Counted from the first letter of the stretch, positions 1 through 8,825 are shown. The stretch is 64,000 nucleotides of DNA from Phytomonospora sp040655735 (GCF_040655735.1 NZ_JBFAKK010000002.1:186001-250000), one strand, 5' to 3'. Translations and numbers: made by a program. The notes: generated by a model not told the origin, from the letters alone.

Positions 1-299
1 GGCAGGCCGCCGTTCTCCCACTCGGCGCAGATGTAGGGGCCGGGACGCACGATCGCGGCCAGGCCCTCGTCGGCGGCGGCGCGCAGGAAGCCCTCGATGT
101 CGGCGAGGCCGCCGAAGTCGAACTCGCCGCGCCGGCGCTCGTGCAGGTTCCACGGCACGTAGGTCTCGACGGCGTTGGCGCCCATCGCGCGCAGCATGCG
201 CAGGCGGTGCGGCCACTGCTGCGGGAGCACCCGGAAGTAGTGCAGGGCACCCGACACGATCAACCGGTTCGGGTCGGTGAAATCAGCGGTAGTCAACAC
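1..299 (-). CDS. GH35 beta-galactosidase, N-terminal part (runs off window)
   Basis: The first ~99 residues of a glycoside hydrolase family 35 beta-galactosidase, which removes terminal beta-galactose from glycans. The visible segments are typical of the GH35 TIM barrel entrance: SGALHYFRVLPQQWPHRL, GANAVETYVPWNLHE and RPGPYICAEWENGG, the last close to the strand carrying the acid/base glutamate. No signal peptide is visible, so the enzyme is probably cytoplasmic. GTG at 299 or TTG at 296 could start it; I prefer GTG because a TACAGT -10 box lies 8 nt upstream, fitting leaderless transcription. The C-terminal part lies outside the window. Confidence 0.88.
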   Translation of the reverse strand, partial: MLTTADFTDPNRLIVSGALHYFRVLPQQWPHRLRMLRAMGANAVETYVPWNLHERRRGEFDFGGLADIEGFLRAAADEGLAAIVRPGPYICAEWENGGL

Positions 300-307
300 G
301 ATCCGAC

Positions 308-313
308 ACTGTA
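308..313 (-). promoter_or_regulatory. -10 box of leaderless GH35 promoter
   Basis: TACAGT on the minus strand, 8 nt before the GTG at 299. It fits the TANNNT pattern seen before many genes in this window. No convincing -35 element is visible. Confidence 0.45.
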
Positions 314-609
314 CCCACACAAGATCCCGGTGACCAGCGGCGGTGCGAGACCCCTCGCGGACAAAAAGACGAAAAGGGATCGCCGCTAAGGCTTCCGTAC
401 TCGCAGGTAAGGGCGTACAAAGGTAATGCGGACCTCGCACAACGTCTTCGGGATACGTTCCCAGACTGTTGAGGAATGAGCTCCGTGCACGGCCGCCGGG
501 TACCCACGCGCGACCAGCCGCGGGAGGCGCGACGTGCCGGGACCGACAGTGGTCCCGACACGACGAGATAAGCGCACGCATGGTAGCCAGGAATGGACGT
601 GCCAGCGAT
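314..609. other. intergenic region without a supported gene
   Basis: Between the GH35 gene and the next minus-strand gene. Frames here give only arginine/proline-rich translations with no recognisable start context. It probably holds the upstream part of the GH35 promoter. A short GGGACC/GGTCCC inverted repeat occurs around 540-557. I see no operator. Confidence 0.5.
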
Positions 610-634
610 GACGGCACCTCGTAGAGGTGCCGTC
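610..634 (-). terminator. hairpin terminator
   Basis: Perfect 11-bp inverted repeat GACGGCACCTC/GAGGTGCCGTC with a 3-nt loop, about 40 nt downstream of the 675-1208 gene. There is no T-tract, which is common in actinobacteria. Confidence 0.6.
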
Positions 635-674
635 CTCCATGTGTGCCGGGTCCCGGCGCGCGGAAGTCGTCGTC

Positions 675-1208
675 CTAGTTACTGCCGGCCAGGTGCAGGT
701 GCCGTCCCCGAAGCGCCGGCGCACCGTCCTCGTCCCAACGGAACGTCCGCAGCGCCGAGGCCGGGCCCACCGTGAACGACTCCGCCGGCAACGCCGAGGC
801 CCGAACCCGCAACCATTCGATCCCGTCCACCAGCGCGATCTCCGCCGGCCCGTCGTACTCCACCCGGTCCAGCGACAACCGCGTCAACGTCGGGTGCGCG
901 AAGACCGATCCGTTGATCCGCGCCCGGGTGATCCGCAAGGTCCTGATCTGCGGCGTCGCCTCCGCGAAGTCGACATCCCGCAAGTCGATGACCTCCCCGT
1001 CGGCGGGCCGCACCGTCAGCGACCGCACCCGCGTCCCCGCCTCCCGCAACCTCCGCGCCAGCCCCGCCAGGTCTCCGCGCGCGGCGCCGATCACCACCAG
1101 ATCGAGCGCGGAGTCGTCCCGCGGATGACGCGACAGACCACCCGGCCGGGCGAACGAAGTCGTCATGGTGGCCCCGGGCGCGGGGCGGTACTCGCCGAAC
1201 GCGATCAT
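675..1208 (-). CDS. hypothetical protein with leucine-rich-repeat-like strands
   Basis: A 177-aa protein of unknown function. The ATG at 1208 is chosen because AGGAG lies 8 nt upstream. The middle has repeated strand-like segments (VIDLRDVDFAEATPQIRTL, ITRARINGSVFAHPTLTRL, LSLDRVEYDG, IEWLRVRASAL) that resemble the beta-strand rungs of leucine-rich-repeat-like proteins found near SMI1/WGR-type genes in actinobacteria. No signal peptide or membrane segment is present. It is divergent from the next gene and followed by a hairpin terminator. The fold assignment is by eye. Confidence 0.6.
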   Translation of the reverse strand: MIAFGEYRPAPGATMTTSFARPGGLSRHPRDDSALDLVVIGAARGDLAGLARRLREAGTRVRSLTVRPADGEVIDLRDVDFAEATPQIRTLRITRARINGSVFAHPTLTRLSLDRVEYDGPAEIALVDGIEWLRVRASALPAESFTVGPASALRTFRWDEDGAPALRGRHLHLAGSN

Positions 1209-1306
1209 CTCTTCAGCTCCTGTCGTTAGGTGGCGAGACCATAACCGCGCCCACCGACAAGACCGTCCCTTGTGGACTTTCGGTGCGCGCCGAAGGATCG
1301 CGGGTC

Positions 1307-1312
1307 TAGCGT
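1307..1312 (+). promoter_or_regulatory. -10 box of leaderless promoter
   Basis: TAGCGT, 7 nt before the ATG at 1320, in the context GTCTAGCGT. The same nonamer precedes the MFS gene at 61949. There is no ribosome binding site between the box and the start. Confidence 0.6.
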
Positions 1313-1319
1313 CGGGGAC

Positions 1320-1892
1320 ATGACCGGACCGCGCGAAACCGTCGCCGAACGCTTCCTCGCCCTCAACGGCGACCACCCCATGACGCCCGCCGACGACGCC
1401 TACGTCACCGAGCACTACGCCACCCTCGACGAGATCTGCGCCGGCCGCCGGGAAACCCCCGACGAACTGCGCGAACACATCCTCGCCGGACGTCTCCCGC
1501 TCCCCGGCTACCTCCGCTCCGACGGCGCCGAGATGGTCCACCGCGACTACCTCGCCCTCCCCGACGAGCACGGCCTCCACGCCCTCCCCGAGATCTTCGG
1601 CGACGAATACCCCGCCTACCTCAGCGGACGCTACGTCTGCCTCAAGTCGGTCACCGCCGCCAATATCCGCCGCAAGGACGAACTCGTCGTCGCCATCGAG
1701 GCCGGCACCGCAGACCCGCGACCCGCCGACGGAGTGCGGCGCGACGAGCTGCGCGCCCTCGTCGACGAACTCGACCTTCTCGAACCGCCCTTCACCGACT
1801 ACGACCGGCTGCGTTTCGGCGGTCCGGTCTCCCGCGACCGCTGCATCGTCGCTGTACGCCGCGATCACCTCGGGGCTACCTTGACCGCATGA
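1320..1892 (+). CDS. DUF6058-like hypothetical protein
   Basis: A 190-aa soluble protein of unknown function. It opens with MTGPRETVAERFLALNGDH and continues with the stretches LPLPGYLRSDGAEMVHRDYL and LSGRYVCLKSVTAANI, which resemble actinobacterial proteins I know as DUF6058. No catalytic motif is apparent. The ATG at 1320 is favoured because a TAGCGT -10 box lies 7 nt upstream and no ribosome binding site is present. Its stop overlaps the start of the downstream dehydrogenase by ATGA, so the two are probably co-transcribed and translationally coupled. The family name is from memory. Confidence 0.65.
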   Translation: MTGPRETVAERFLALNGDHPMTPADDAYVTEHYATLDEICAGRRETPDELREHILAGRLPLPGYLRSDGAEMVHRDYLALPDEHGLHALPEIFGDEYPAYLSGRYVCLKSVTAANIRRKDELVVAIEAGTADPRPADGVRRDELRALVDELDLLEPPFTDYDRLRFGGPVSRDRCIVAVRRDHLGATLTA

Positions 1893-2752
1893 CCCTGACC
1901 GTTGGACTCGTCGGCGCCGGATTCATGGGCGCCGGCATCGGCTGGGCGCTGCGCGAAGGCGGCGCCCACGTGCTCACCTCCGTCGGCGGGCGCTCGTCGC
2001 GGACCCGTGCGCTCGTCACCGACCGCGGACTGACCGCCGTCGACAGCCTCGACGAGGTCGTCGATGTCGCCGACGTGCTGCTCTCGATCGTGCCGCCCGC
2101 CTCGGCGCCGGCGGCCGCGGGCGAGGTCGCCGGCGCGGTCGCGCGTACCGGGCGCAGGCCCCTGTTCGCCGACCTCAACGCCGTCGCGCCGCCCACCGTC
2201 GAGGCGATCGCCGAGGTCTTGGCCGATCTCGACGTCGTCGACGGCAGCATCTCCGGATCCCCGCCCGACCGCAGCCCCGGCGCGATCGTGTACTTCTCCG
2301 GCCCGCGCGCCGCCGAGATCGCCGGTCTCCCGTGGCGCGACGCGATCCGCCCGGTCGTCGTCTCCGACCGCCTCGGCGCGGCCAGCGCGATCAAGATGTG
2401 CACCGCCAGCGTCTACAAAGGACTCGGCGCGCTCATGGCGAACGCCCTGGCCACCGCACACACGCACGACGTCGTCGACATCGTCGTCGAGGACCTGCGC
2501 CGCATGGCCGACCCGGTCGACAAGGTCGCCCTGTCGGCGGCCAAGGCCGACCGCTTCGTCGGCGAGATGCTGGAGATCGCCGCGACCCAGCGGGAGGCCG
2601 GGCTGTCGCCGGCGTTGTTCGAGGCCGTCGCCGAGGTCTGGCGAACCGTGGCGACGACCGAGCTCGCGGGCGTCGCGCCCGAAGATGTCGGCCGTAACGG
2701 CGATGCCGAAGCCGTCGTTCGGAGGCTGCGGACGGGTGAACTCGCGCCGTAG
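1889..2752 (+). CDS. NAD(P)-dependent beta-hydroxyacid-type dehydrogenase (DUF1932 C-terminus)
   Basis: A 287-aa dehydrogenase of the 6-phosphogluconate/3-hydroxyisobutyrate dehydrogenase superfamily. Residues 1-30 form a Rossmann dinucleotide-binding start (VGLVGAGFMGAGIGWAL, GxGxxG). SGSPPDRSPG around residue 125 corresponds to the substrate-binding loop. The C-terminal helical domain (ASAIKMCTASVYKGLGALM, with the usual catalytic lysine) matches DUF1932-type proteins. The substrate is unknown. The start overlaps the upstream stop by 4 nt (ATGA), so it is the second gene of a two-gene operon. Confidence 0.82.
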   Translation: MTLTVGLVGAGFMGAGIGWALREGGAHVLTSVGGRSSRTRALVTDRGLTAVDSLDEVVDVADVLLSIVPPASAPAAAGEVAGAVARTGRRPLFADLNAVAPPTVEAIAEVLADLDVVDGSISGSPPDRSPGAIVYFSGPRAAEIAGLPWRDAIRPVVVSDRLGAASAIKMCTASVYKGLGALMANALATAHTHDVVDIVVEDLRRMADPVDKVALSAAKADRFVGEMLEIAATQREAGLSPALFEAVAEVWRTVATTELAGVAPEDVGRNGDAEAVVRRLRTGELAP

Positions 2753-2818
2753 AGTGGCGCCGCGGTCGTAGCCTGCGCACGAACGCGAACACACCCCCCA
2801 CGCGAAAGACATACGCCG

Positions 2819-3523
2819 ATGGACCTTCTTGCCGCGGACTTCGAGAGCAACGCCCTGTTCAACGGGCTCGCCTACAGCTTCACGATCAGCGGCGTGCTGC
2901 TGATGATCGTGGCCGCCATCGGCGGGAAGAACACCATCGGCAAGCGGGTGTTCTTCGGGATCCTCGGGCTGGTTCTGGTGGTCGTCGGGCTGCTGTGCCT
3001 GGGCGGGGTGTGGAACGAGATCTGGATCGGCGGCGGGAAGTCGACGCTGTGCATCCTGTTCGGGCCGTGGGCGGCGCTGATCTGGGGGGTCGTCGGGCTG
3101 TTCAAGGCCAGTGAGAGCGGCGGGGACAAGCGCGACGTGCCCGCGCCGACCGCGCAGCAGTGGAACCAGCAGCAGGGCCTGCAGCAGTGGGGGGCGCCGG
3201 GGGCGCCGGGCACGGGGGCGCCGCAGCAGTGGGGGCAGGCGCCGCAGGGGCAGCCCGGGCAGACTGGTCAGCCGCAGCAGGGGTGGGGGCAGCAGGCTGC
3301 GCAGCCGCAGCAGTGGGGACAGCAGCCCGGCCAGTACGGGCAGCCGCAGGCGCCGCAACAGTGGGGGCAGCAGCCTCCGGCTCAGCCGGGCTGGGGTCAG
3401 CAGCCGCAACAGGGTCAGCAGCCAGGGCAGCCGCAGTGGGGCCAGCAGCCGGGACAGCCCGGGCAGCCCGGCCAGGCGGGGCAGCCGCCGCAGGGGTGGC
3501 AGCAGTACCCGCCGCAGACTTGA
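2819..3523 (+). CDS. membrane protein with Gln/Pro/Gly-rich tail
   Basis: A 234-aa protein. Three hydrophobic segments at about residues 16-37, 44-66 and 74-96 anchor it in the membrane. The remainder, from about residue 100, is a low-complexity tail of repeated units such as QQWGQQPGQ and PQQWGQ, likely disordered and possibly adhesive or phase-separating. Tails of this type occur on several actinobacterial membrane proteins next to DUF4190 or TM2-like domains. No enzymatic motif is present. The gene stands alone, with about 66 nt to the upstream dehydrogenase and a long gap after it. Function unknown. Confidence 0.75.
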   Translation: MDLLAADFESNALFNGLAYSFTISGVLLMIVAAIGGKNTIGKRVFFGILGLVLVVVGLLCLGGVWNEIWIGGGKSTLCILFGPWAALIWGVVGLFKASESGGDKRDVPAPTAQQWNQQQGLQQWGAPGAPGTGAPQQWGQAPQGQPGQTGQPQQGWGQQAAQPQQWGQQPGQYGQPQAPQQWGQQPPAQPGWGQQPQQGQQPGQPQWGQQPGQPGQPGQAGQPPQGWQQYPPQT

Positions 3524-4026
3524 GTTCGCGGCGCCGACCGGCCGCCGGCTGTCGGTTGGTCCTCGTCGATGTGAGAGCCGCGCCGACCCGTTCACGCCTT
3601 CGATCACCACCTTGGCCGCGCCTCCAGCGCGGCGCGCGAGCCGGGCCGCCGTCGACCAGTTCACGCTCCGGTCGCCCCGGCGCCCACCACTGCCGCGCCC
3701 GCACGGGGCGTTGCCCGGAGGGGGCCAGTGGCTCGGGTGCGCGTGGGCGGCGTTCGGTGGGCAGGCGTCGTTGCATCCAGGCGAAACGCCCCCAAAAATA
3801 ACGGTAAGGGTGAGGTCTGACAGTTTGTGGCGACCCCGGAGTTCGCCTGTGTCGCATCCTGGCGAATGCCCACCCGCCGCAGGCCGGAGTTCACCTCGCG
3901 GGCGCCACGTTCCCACCCAACGCCCACACCCCACGCCCCCACCGGCGAACGCCTGCCCGCCCCAATCCGCGACCCGCCCACGTTCCCCCTGCAACAGACC
4001 TGCAAGCAACCTGCAAACTCCAGCCC
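3524..4026. other. intergenic region upstream of pectate lyase promoter
   Basis: About 500 nt with no credible gene. Open frames give arginine- and proline-rich translations without ribosome binding sites. An imperfect hairpin near 3535-3556 may terminate the preceding gene. The regulatory elements of the pectate lyase lie immediately downstream. Confidence 0.5.
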
Positions 4027-4056
4027 TTGATATTTGGAAAGCGCTTTCCTTAGCCT
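4027..4056 (+). promoter_or_regulatory. pectate lyase promoter with LacI-family operator in the spacer
   Basis: TTGATA at 4027-4032 and TAGCCT at 4051-4056, 18 bp apart, make a plausible -35/-10 pair. Between them, at 4036-4049, lies the perfect 14-bp palindrome GGAAAGCGCTTTCC, a classic LacI/GalR-family operator. A bound repressor would occlude RNA polymerase. The LacI regulator encoded at 10837-11856 is a candidate ligand, but nothing in the sequence proves it. Confidence 0.8.
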
Positions 4057-4184
4057 GAGGTTTCGCCGGCGTACCCGGCCGATTTCCAGTCGGTCACCCC
4101 ACACCGGCGGTCCCCGCACCACCCCGCAAGCGGCTCCGGGCGGCAGCGCGAAGCCTGCGCCGCGCTCACATCCTTGGAGAACCG

Positions 4185-5756
4185 ATGTCGAGAACCAAGA
4201 CTCTCCTCGCCGGAACCGCCCTGGCCTTAACCGTCGGCTTACTGGCACCCGGCCATGCCCTCGCGGCCCCGGTCACCCACGAAGCCGAGACCTCTCCGGC
4301 CACCTGCACCGGCACCATCGACAGCAACTGGGGCGGCTTCACCGGCTCGGGCTTCTGCAACGCCAACAACGCCGTCGGCGCCGGCGCCCAGTTCACCGTG
4401 AACGCCTCGGCGGCCGGCAACGCCACGGTCGGCGTCCGCTTCGCCAACGGCACGACGACCGCCCGGCCGGCGCAGCTCGTCGTCAACGGCACCACCGTCC
4501 AGACGCCCTCGTTCGAGGGCACCGGCGCCTGGGACACCTGGGTCACCAAGACGCTGACGGTCGCGGTCCCGGCGGGCACCAGCACCATCCGCCTGAGCCC
4601 CACCACGGCCAACGGCCTCCCCAACGTCGACCACCTGGCCTTCGAGATCGGCGGCGGTACGACACCCCCGGCCGACGCGCTCTACGTCGCCCCCAACGGC
4701 ACCGACGGGGCGGCCGGCACGATCGCCAACCCGACGACGCTCGGTTCGGCGATCACCCGCATCGCCGCTGGCGGCACGATCTACGCGCGTGGCGGCACCT
4801 ACGCGTACTCGCAGACGGTCACCATCGCGACCGGCAACAACGGCACGTCGGGCGGCCTCAAGAAGCTGACCGCATACCCGGGCGAGCGGCCGGTGCTCAA
4901 CTTCGCAGGCCAGAGCGAGGACCCCGCCAACCGCGGCCTGGCCGTCAACGGCAACTACTGGCACATCAGCGGCATCATCGTCGAGCGCGCCGGAGACAAC
5001 GGCATCTTCGTCGGCGGCAGCAACAACATCTTCGAGCGCACCGTCACGCGCTTCAACCGCGACACCGGCCTCCAGCTGTCGCGGGCGCTGTCCAGCACAC
5101 CCCAGTCGTTGTGGCCGGCGAACAACCTCATCCTCAGCGCCGAGTCGCACGACAACGCCGACTCCGACGGTGAGGACGCCGACGGCTTCGCCGCCAAGCT
5201 CACCTCCGGCCCCGGCAACGTCTTCCGCTACGCCGTCGCCCACAACAACATCGACGACGGCTGGGACCTCTACACCAAGACCGACACCGGCGCGATCGGC
5301 GCGGTCACGATCGAGGACTCCCTCGCCTACGAGAACGGAACCCTCAGCGACGGCTCCCAGGCGGGAAACGGTGACCGCAACGGCTACAAACTCGGCGGCG
5401 AGGACATCTCCGTCAACCACGTCGTCCGGCGCAGCATCGCCGTCGACAACGGCAAGCACGGCTTCACCTACAACCGCAACCTCGGCACCCAGACGATCTC
5501 GGCGAACGTCAGCGTCGACAACGCCGAGCGCAACTTCAACTTCGACGGCGGCAGCTCGGTGTTCCGCGACAACACGTCCTGCCGCAGTGGCAGCGGGACC
5601 AGCGACCGCATCGTCGGCAACACCGACTCCTCCAACCAGTTCTGGTCCGGCTCGAACGGCTCCCGCTGCTCCTCCTACAGCGGCGCCCTCGGCTGGTCCT
5701 TCGCCTCGGACGGCCGTCTGGTCGTGACCTTCGGCGGCAGGGTCGTGACCTTCTGA
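4185..5756 (+). CDS. secreted pectate lyase, family PL9, with N-terminal CBM
   Basis: A 523-aa secreted polysaccharide lyase predicted to cleave polygalacturonate by beta-elimination. It has a Sec signal peptide (about residues 1-28, ending GHALA), a CBM6/CBM35-like beta-sandwich (about 30-153) and a PL9 right-handed parallel beta-helix (from LYVAPNGTDGAAG). Diagnostic PL9 segments are PGGTIYARGGTY-like GGTIYARGGTYAYS, DTGLQLSRA, DGEDADGFAAKLTSG (calcium-binding Asp residues and catalytic Lys), DDGWDLYTKTDTGAIGAVTI and KHGFTYNRN. GGAG precedes the ATG. Two TTA codons at residues 15 and 19 in the signal peptide hint at bldA-type control. Expression is probably repressed through the operator at 4036-4049. 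A terminator follows. Confidence 0.92.
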   Translation: MSRTKTLLAGTALALTVGLLAPGHALAAPVTHEAETSPATCTGTIDSNWGGFTGSGFCNANNAVGAGAQFTVNASAAGNATVGVRFANGTTTARPAQLVVNGTTVQTPSFEGTGAWDTWVTKTLTVAVPAGTSTIRLSPTTANGLPNVDHLAFEIGGGTTPPADALYVAPNGTDGAAGTIANPTTLGSAITRIAAGGTIYARGGTYAYSQTVTIATGNNGTSGGLKKLTAYPGERPVLNFAGQSEDPANRGLAVNGNYWHISGIIVERAGDNGIFVGGSNNIFERTVTRFNRDTGLQLSRALSSTPQSLWPANNLILSAESHDNADSDGEDADGFAAKLTSGPGNVFRYAVAHNNIDDGWDLYTKTDTGAIGAVTIEDSLAYENGTLSDGSQAGNGDRNGYKLGGEDISVNHVVRRSIAVDNGKHGFTYNRNLGTQTISANVSVDNAERNFNFDGGSSVFRDNTSCRSGSGTSDRIVGNTDSSNQFWSGSNGSRCSSYSGALGWSFASDGRLVVTFGGRVVTF

Positions 5757-5775
5757 CCGAGCGGCTTCACCGAGG

Positions 5776-5807
5776 CCGGGCGGGTGCGCGCAGGCGCGCC
5801 CGCCCGG
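5776..5807. terminator. bidirectional terminator
   Basis: A 14-bp stem with a 4-nt loop (CCGGGCGGGTGCGC / GCGCGCCCGCCCGG, one G-T wobble) between the convergent pectate lyase and Fic-like genes. It directly abuts the stop codon of the latter. Confidence 0.75.
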
Positions 5808-6533
5808 TCAGCCGATCACCCGCGCGCAGACCGTCTCCATGACCTCGCAGCCCTCCTCGACCGCCGCCGCGTAATGCCGCAGCCACGACCGCACGCCGTC
5901 GGAGGTCCCGGTCGCGAACGCGTTCGACGACCCGAGGTACTCCGGCTCGCGCGCCGCGTGCCCCGCGTCGACGGCGATGAGCCCGCGCGGGTCGAGGCCC
6001 CGAACGGCCAGCGTCAACTTCGCTGCGGCCCTCGCGACCAGGCCGTTTCCCGTGTCGAAGACCCGCAGCGACAGCAGTTCGGCCTCGACGACGGCCGCCA
6101 GCAGGATCGCCGGCGACTCCCGGTCGGTCAGCGCCAGATCGCACAGCATCGAGAAGCGCTCACCGCCTCGAACCGGCCGGCCGAGCTCGTCGCCGGTAGC
6201 GAGCCCTCGCGCGGCGAGCAGGTGGAGGCGCGCGAGGGCCTGGCGCGGCGCCTTCTCCCATACGGTGACCAGTTCGGGCAGGGCGGCGGCGACTCGCAGC
6301 GCGCCCTGCACGACGGGGTCGGTGACCGCGCCGCCGCGCACCTCCTCGATGTCGTAGGAGGCGCCTTCGAGGGCGGCGGAGGCGACGGCGTCGACGAGGG
6401 AGACCTCGGTCGCCACGGTCGCGCCGTGCTTGCGCAGGGTCCGGTTCCACAGGGCCTTGTCGACGCGGGCGCGCGCCGACTCGAGCGCACCGGCGACGTC
6501 GGGGAGGTCCGTGAGGGGCGAGAGCGTGGTCAT
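5808..6533 (-). CDS. degenerate Fic-domain-like protein beside acs
   Basis: A 241-aa soluble protein, divergent from the acetyl-CoA synthetase gene. Residues 45-70 (EVSLVDAVASAALEGASYDI) resemble the inhibitory/N-terminal helix of Fic proteins. VFDTGNGLVARAAAKLTL resembles the Fic core HPFxxGNGRxxR, but the catalytic histidine and the last motif arginine pattern are altered, so AMP transfer is doubtful. Homologues sit next to acs in Streptomyces, often misannotated as oxidoreductases. This association suggests a regulatory role for acetyl-CoA metabolism, which is inference. The Fic assignment is by motif only. Confidence 0.6.
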   Translation of the reverse strand: MTTLSPLTDLPDVAGALESARARVDKALWNRTLRKHGATVATEVSLVDAVASAALEGASYDIEEVRGGAVTDPVVQGALRVAAALPELVTVWEKAPRQALARLHLLAARGLATGDELGRPVRGGERFSMLCDLALTDRESPAILLAAVVEAELLSLRVFDTGNGLVARAAAKLTLAVRGLDPRGLIAVDAGHAAREPEYLGSSNAFATGTSDGVRSWLRHYAAAVEEGCEVMETVCARVIG

Positions 6534-6769
6534 GACGCGACGTTACCGGCCGGTACCCGGGCGGCGGATTCGGGCTTAAGCTCCCAAAAGCAGTTGATCT
6601 TGCGTGATACTGCTCGCTGCTAGCAGTTCCACTCCATCGGCGTGCACCCCACGTGCTATCCGTGCGCATGTCGGGCGCGCTAGTGTCATGGGTCATACGG
6701 ATCGACATCACGTCGCAGCGGAGCAGTAACGCGCGCGCAACGCCAGTACGACAAGGGAGCTCGTTGACC

Positions 6770-8737
6770 ATGACAGACACCCCGCAGGAGACTCTCGCCA
6801 ACCTCCTCACCGAGACCCGCAGGTTCGACCCGCCCCCGGCACTGGCGGCCACGGCGAACATCACCGCGGACGCGTACGAGCAGGCCTCCGCCGACCGCCT
6901 GGGCTTCTGGGAGCAGGCCGCGCGCCGCCTGCACTGGGGCACCGACTGGGAGCAGACCCTCGACTGGTCGAACCCTCCCTTCGCGAAGTGGTTCGTGGGC
7001 GGGAAACTCAACGTCGCCTACAACTGTCTCGACCGGCACGTCGAGGCGGGAAACGGCGACCGCGTCGCCATCTACTGGGAGGGCGAGCCGGAGGGCGACT
7101 CGCGCGTCATCAGCTACGCCGAACTGCTCACCGAGGTCAAGAAGGCCGCCAACGCGCTGACCGACCTGGGTGTGGTCGCCGGTGACCGCGTCGCGATCTA
7201 CCTGCCGATGATCCCCGAGGCGGCCGTGTCCATGCTCGCCTGCGCGCGTATCGGCGCGACCCACAACGTCGTGTTCGGCGGCTTCTCCGTCGACGCGCTG
7301 TCGGGCCGCATCAAGGACGCCAGCGCCAAGGTCGTCATCACCGCCGACGGCGGCTACCGCCGTGGGAAACCCTCCGCGCTGAAGCCGACCGTCGACGAGT
7401 CGGTCGCGCTGTCGCCCTCGGTCGAGAAGGTCCTGGTCGTCCGCCGCACCGGCGAGGACGTCGCGTGGACCGACAAGGACGTCTGGTGGCACGACGTCGT
7501 CGACGGCGCCTCCGACGAGCACGAGGCCGAGAGCTTCGACGCCGAGCACCCGCTGTTCATCCTGTACACGTCGGGCACGACGGCCAAGCCGAAGGGCATC
7601 CTGCACACCACGGGGGGCTACCTGACGCAGGCGTCGTACACGCACCACGCGGTCTTCGACCTCAAGCCCGAGACGGACGTGTACTGGTGCACCGCCGACA
7701 TCGGCTGGGTGACCGGGCACTCCTACATCGTCTACGGGCCGATGTCGAACGGCGCGACGCAGGTCATGTACGAGGGCACGCCCGACACGCCGCACCGCGG
7801 GCGCTTCTGGGAGATCGTCGAGAAGTACAAGGTCACGCTGCTCTACACCGCGCCGACCGCGATCCGCACCTTCGCCAAGTGGGGCGACGACATTCCCGCG
7901 AAGTTCGACCTGTCGAGCCTGCGCATTCTCGGCTCGGTCGGCGAGCCGATCAACCCCGAGGCGTGGATCTGGTACCGCGACAACATCGGCTCGGGTAAGA
8001 CGCCGATCGTCGACACGTGGTGGCAGACCGAGACGGGCGCGATGATGATCTCGCCGCTGCCCGGCGTGACCTCGACCAAGCCCGGTTCGGCGCAGACGCC
8101 GCTGCCCGGCATCGCCGCCGACGTCGTCGACGACGAGGGCAACTCGGTGCCCAACGGGGGTGGCGGCTACCTGGTGCTGCGCGAGCCGTGGCCGAGCATG
8201 CTGCGCACCATCTGGGGCGACGACGAGCGCTTCATCGAGACCTACTGGTCGCGCTTCCAGGGCATGTACTTCGCCGGCGACGGCGCCAAGCGCGACGCCG
8301 ACGGCGACATCTGGCTGCTGGGCCGCGTCGACGACGTGATGCTGGTGTCGGGGCACAACATCTCGACGACCGAGGTGGAGTCGGCGCTGGTGAGTCACCC
8401 GAAGGTGGCCGAGTCGGCGGTGGTCGGCGCGACCGACCCGATCACCGGGCAGGGCATCGTCGCGTTCGTGATCCTGCGCGGTTCGGTGGAACCCGACGAC
8501 GGGCTGACCGGCGAGCTGCGCAACCACGTGGCCGCCAAGCTCGGGCCGATCGCGAAGCCCCGGCAGATCATGCTGGTCCCGGAGCTGCCGAAGACGCGTT
8601 CGGGGAAGATCATGCGCCGGCTGCTGCGCGACGTCGCCGAGCACCGTTCGCTGGGTGACGTGACGACGCTGCAGGACTCGGCGGTCATGGATCTGATCTC
8701 GCAGGGCATGGAGAAGCGGAAGTCGGACGAGGACTGA
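6770..8737 (+). CDS. acs: acetyl-CoA synthetase
   Basis: A 655-aa AMP-forming acetate-CoA ligase that converts acetate, ATP and CoA to acetyl-CoA in the cytoplasm. The N-terminal acs cap (FWEQAARRLHWGTDWEQ) is followed by the adenylation motif YTSGTTAKPKGILHT, then DTWWQTETGAMMISPLPG, the hinge GRVDDVMLVSGHNISTTEVE, and the C-terminal KTRSGKIMRRLLR, which holds the lysine acetylated by Pat-type enzymes. The length is standard for the family. ATG at 6770 or the overlapping TTG at 6764 could be the start; GGGAG at about 6755 serves either. A strong hairpin terminator follows. Confidence 0.96.
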   Translation: MTDTPQETLANLLTETRRFDPPPALAATANITADAYEQASADRLGFWEQAARRLHWGTDWEQTLDWSNPPFAKWFVGGKLNVAYNCLDRHVEAGNGDRVAIYWEGEPEGDSRVISYAELLTEVKKAANALTDLGVVAGDRVAIYLPMIPEAAVSMLACARIGATHNVVFGGFSVDALSGRIKDASAKVVITADGGYRRGKPSALKPTVDESVALSPSVEKVLVVRRTGEDVAWTDKDVWWHDVVDGASDEHEAESFDAEHPLFILYTSGTTAKPKGILHTTGGYLTQASYTHHAVFDLKPETDVYWCTADIGWVTGHSYIVYGPMSNGATQVMYEGTPDTPHRGRFWEIVEKYKVTLLYTAPTAIRTFAKWGDDIPAKFDLSSLRILGSVGEPINPEAWIWYRDNIGSGKTPIVDTWWQTETGAMMISPLPGVTSTKPGSAQTPLPGIAADVVDDEGNSVPNGGGGYLVLREPWPSMLRTIWGDDERFIETYWSRFQGMYFAGDGAKRDADGDIWLLGRVDDVMLVSGHNISTTEVESALVSHPKVAESAVVGATDPITGQGIVAFVILRGSVEPDDGLTGELRNHVAAKLGPIAKPRQIMLVPELPKTRSGKIMRRLLRDVAEHRSLGDVTTLQDSAVMDLISQGMEKRKSDED

Positions 8738-8754
8738 GTCCTCCCGCCGCCGCA

Positions 8755-8785
8755 GCGGCCCGGGCCTGACGGTCCGGGCCGCTTT
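8755..8785 (+). terminator. acs terminator
   Basis: A 12-bp stem GCGGCCCGGGCC / GGTCCGGGCCGC with a TGAC loop and one wobble, followed by TTTCG. Confidence 0.8.
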
Positions 8786-8825
8786 CGCGTCGTCCCCGGC
8801 CCACCACGATGCCGGGGCGCGCCGG

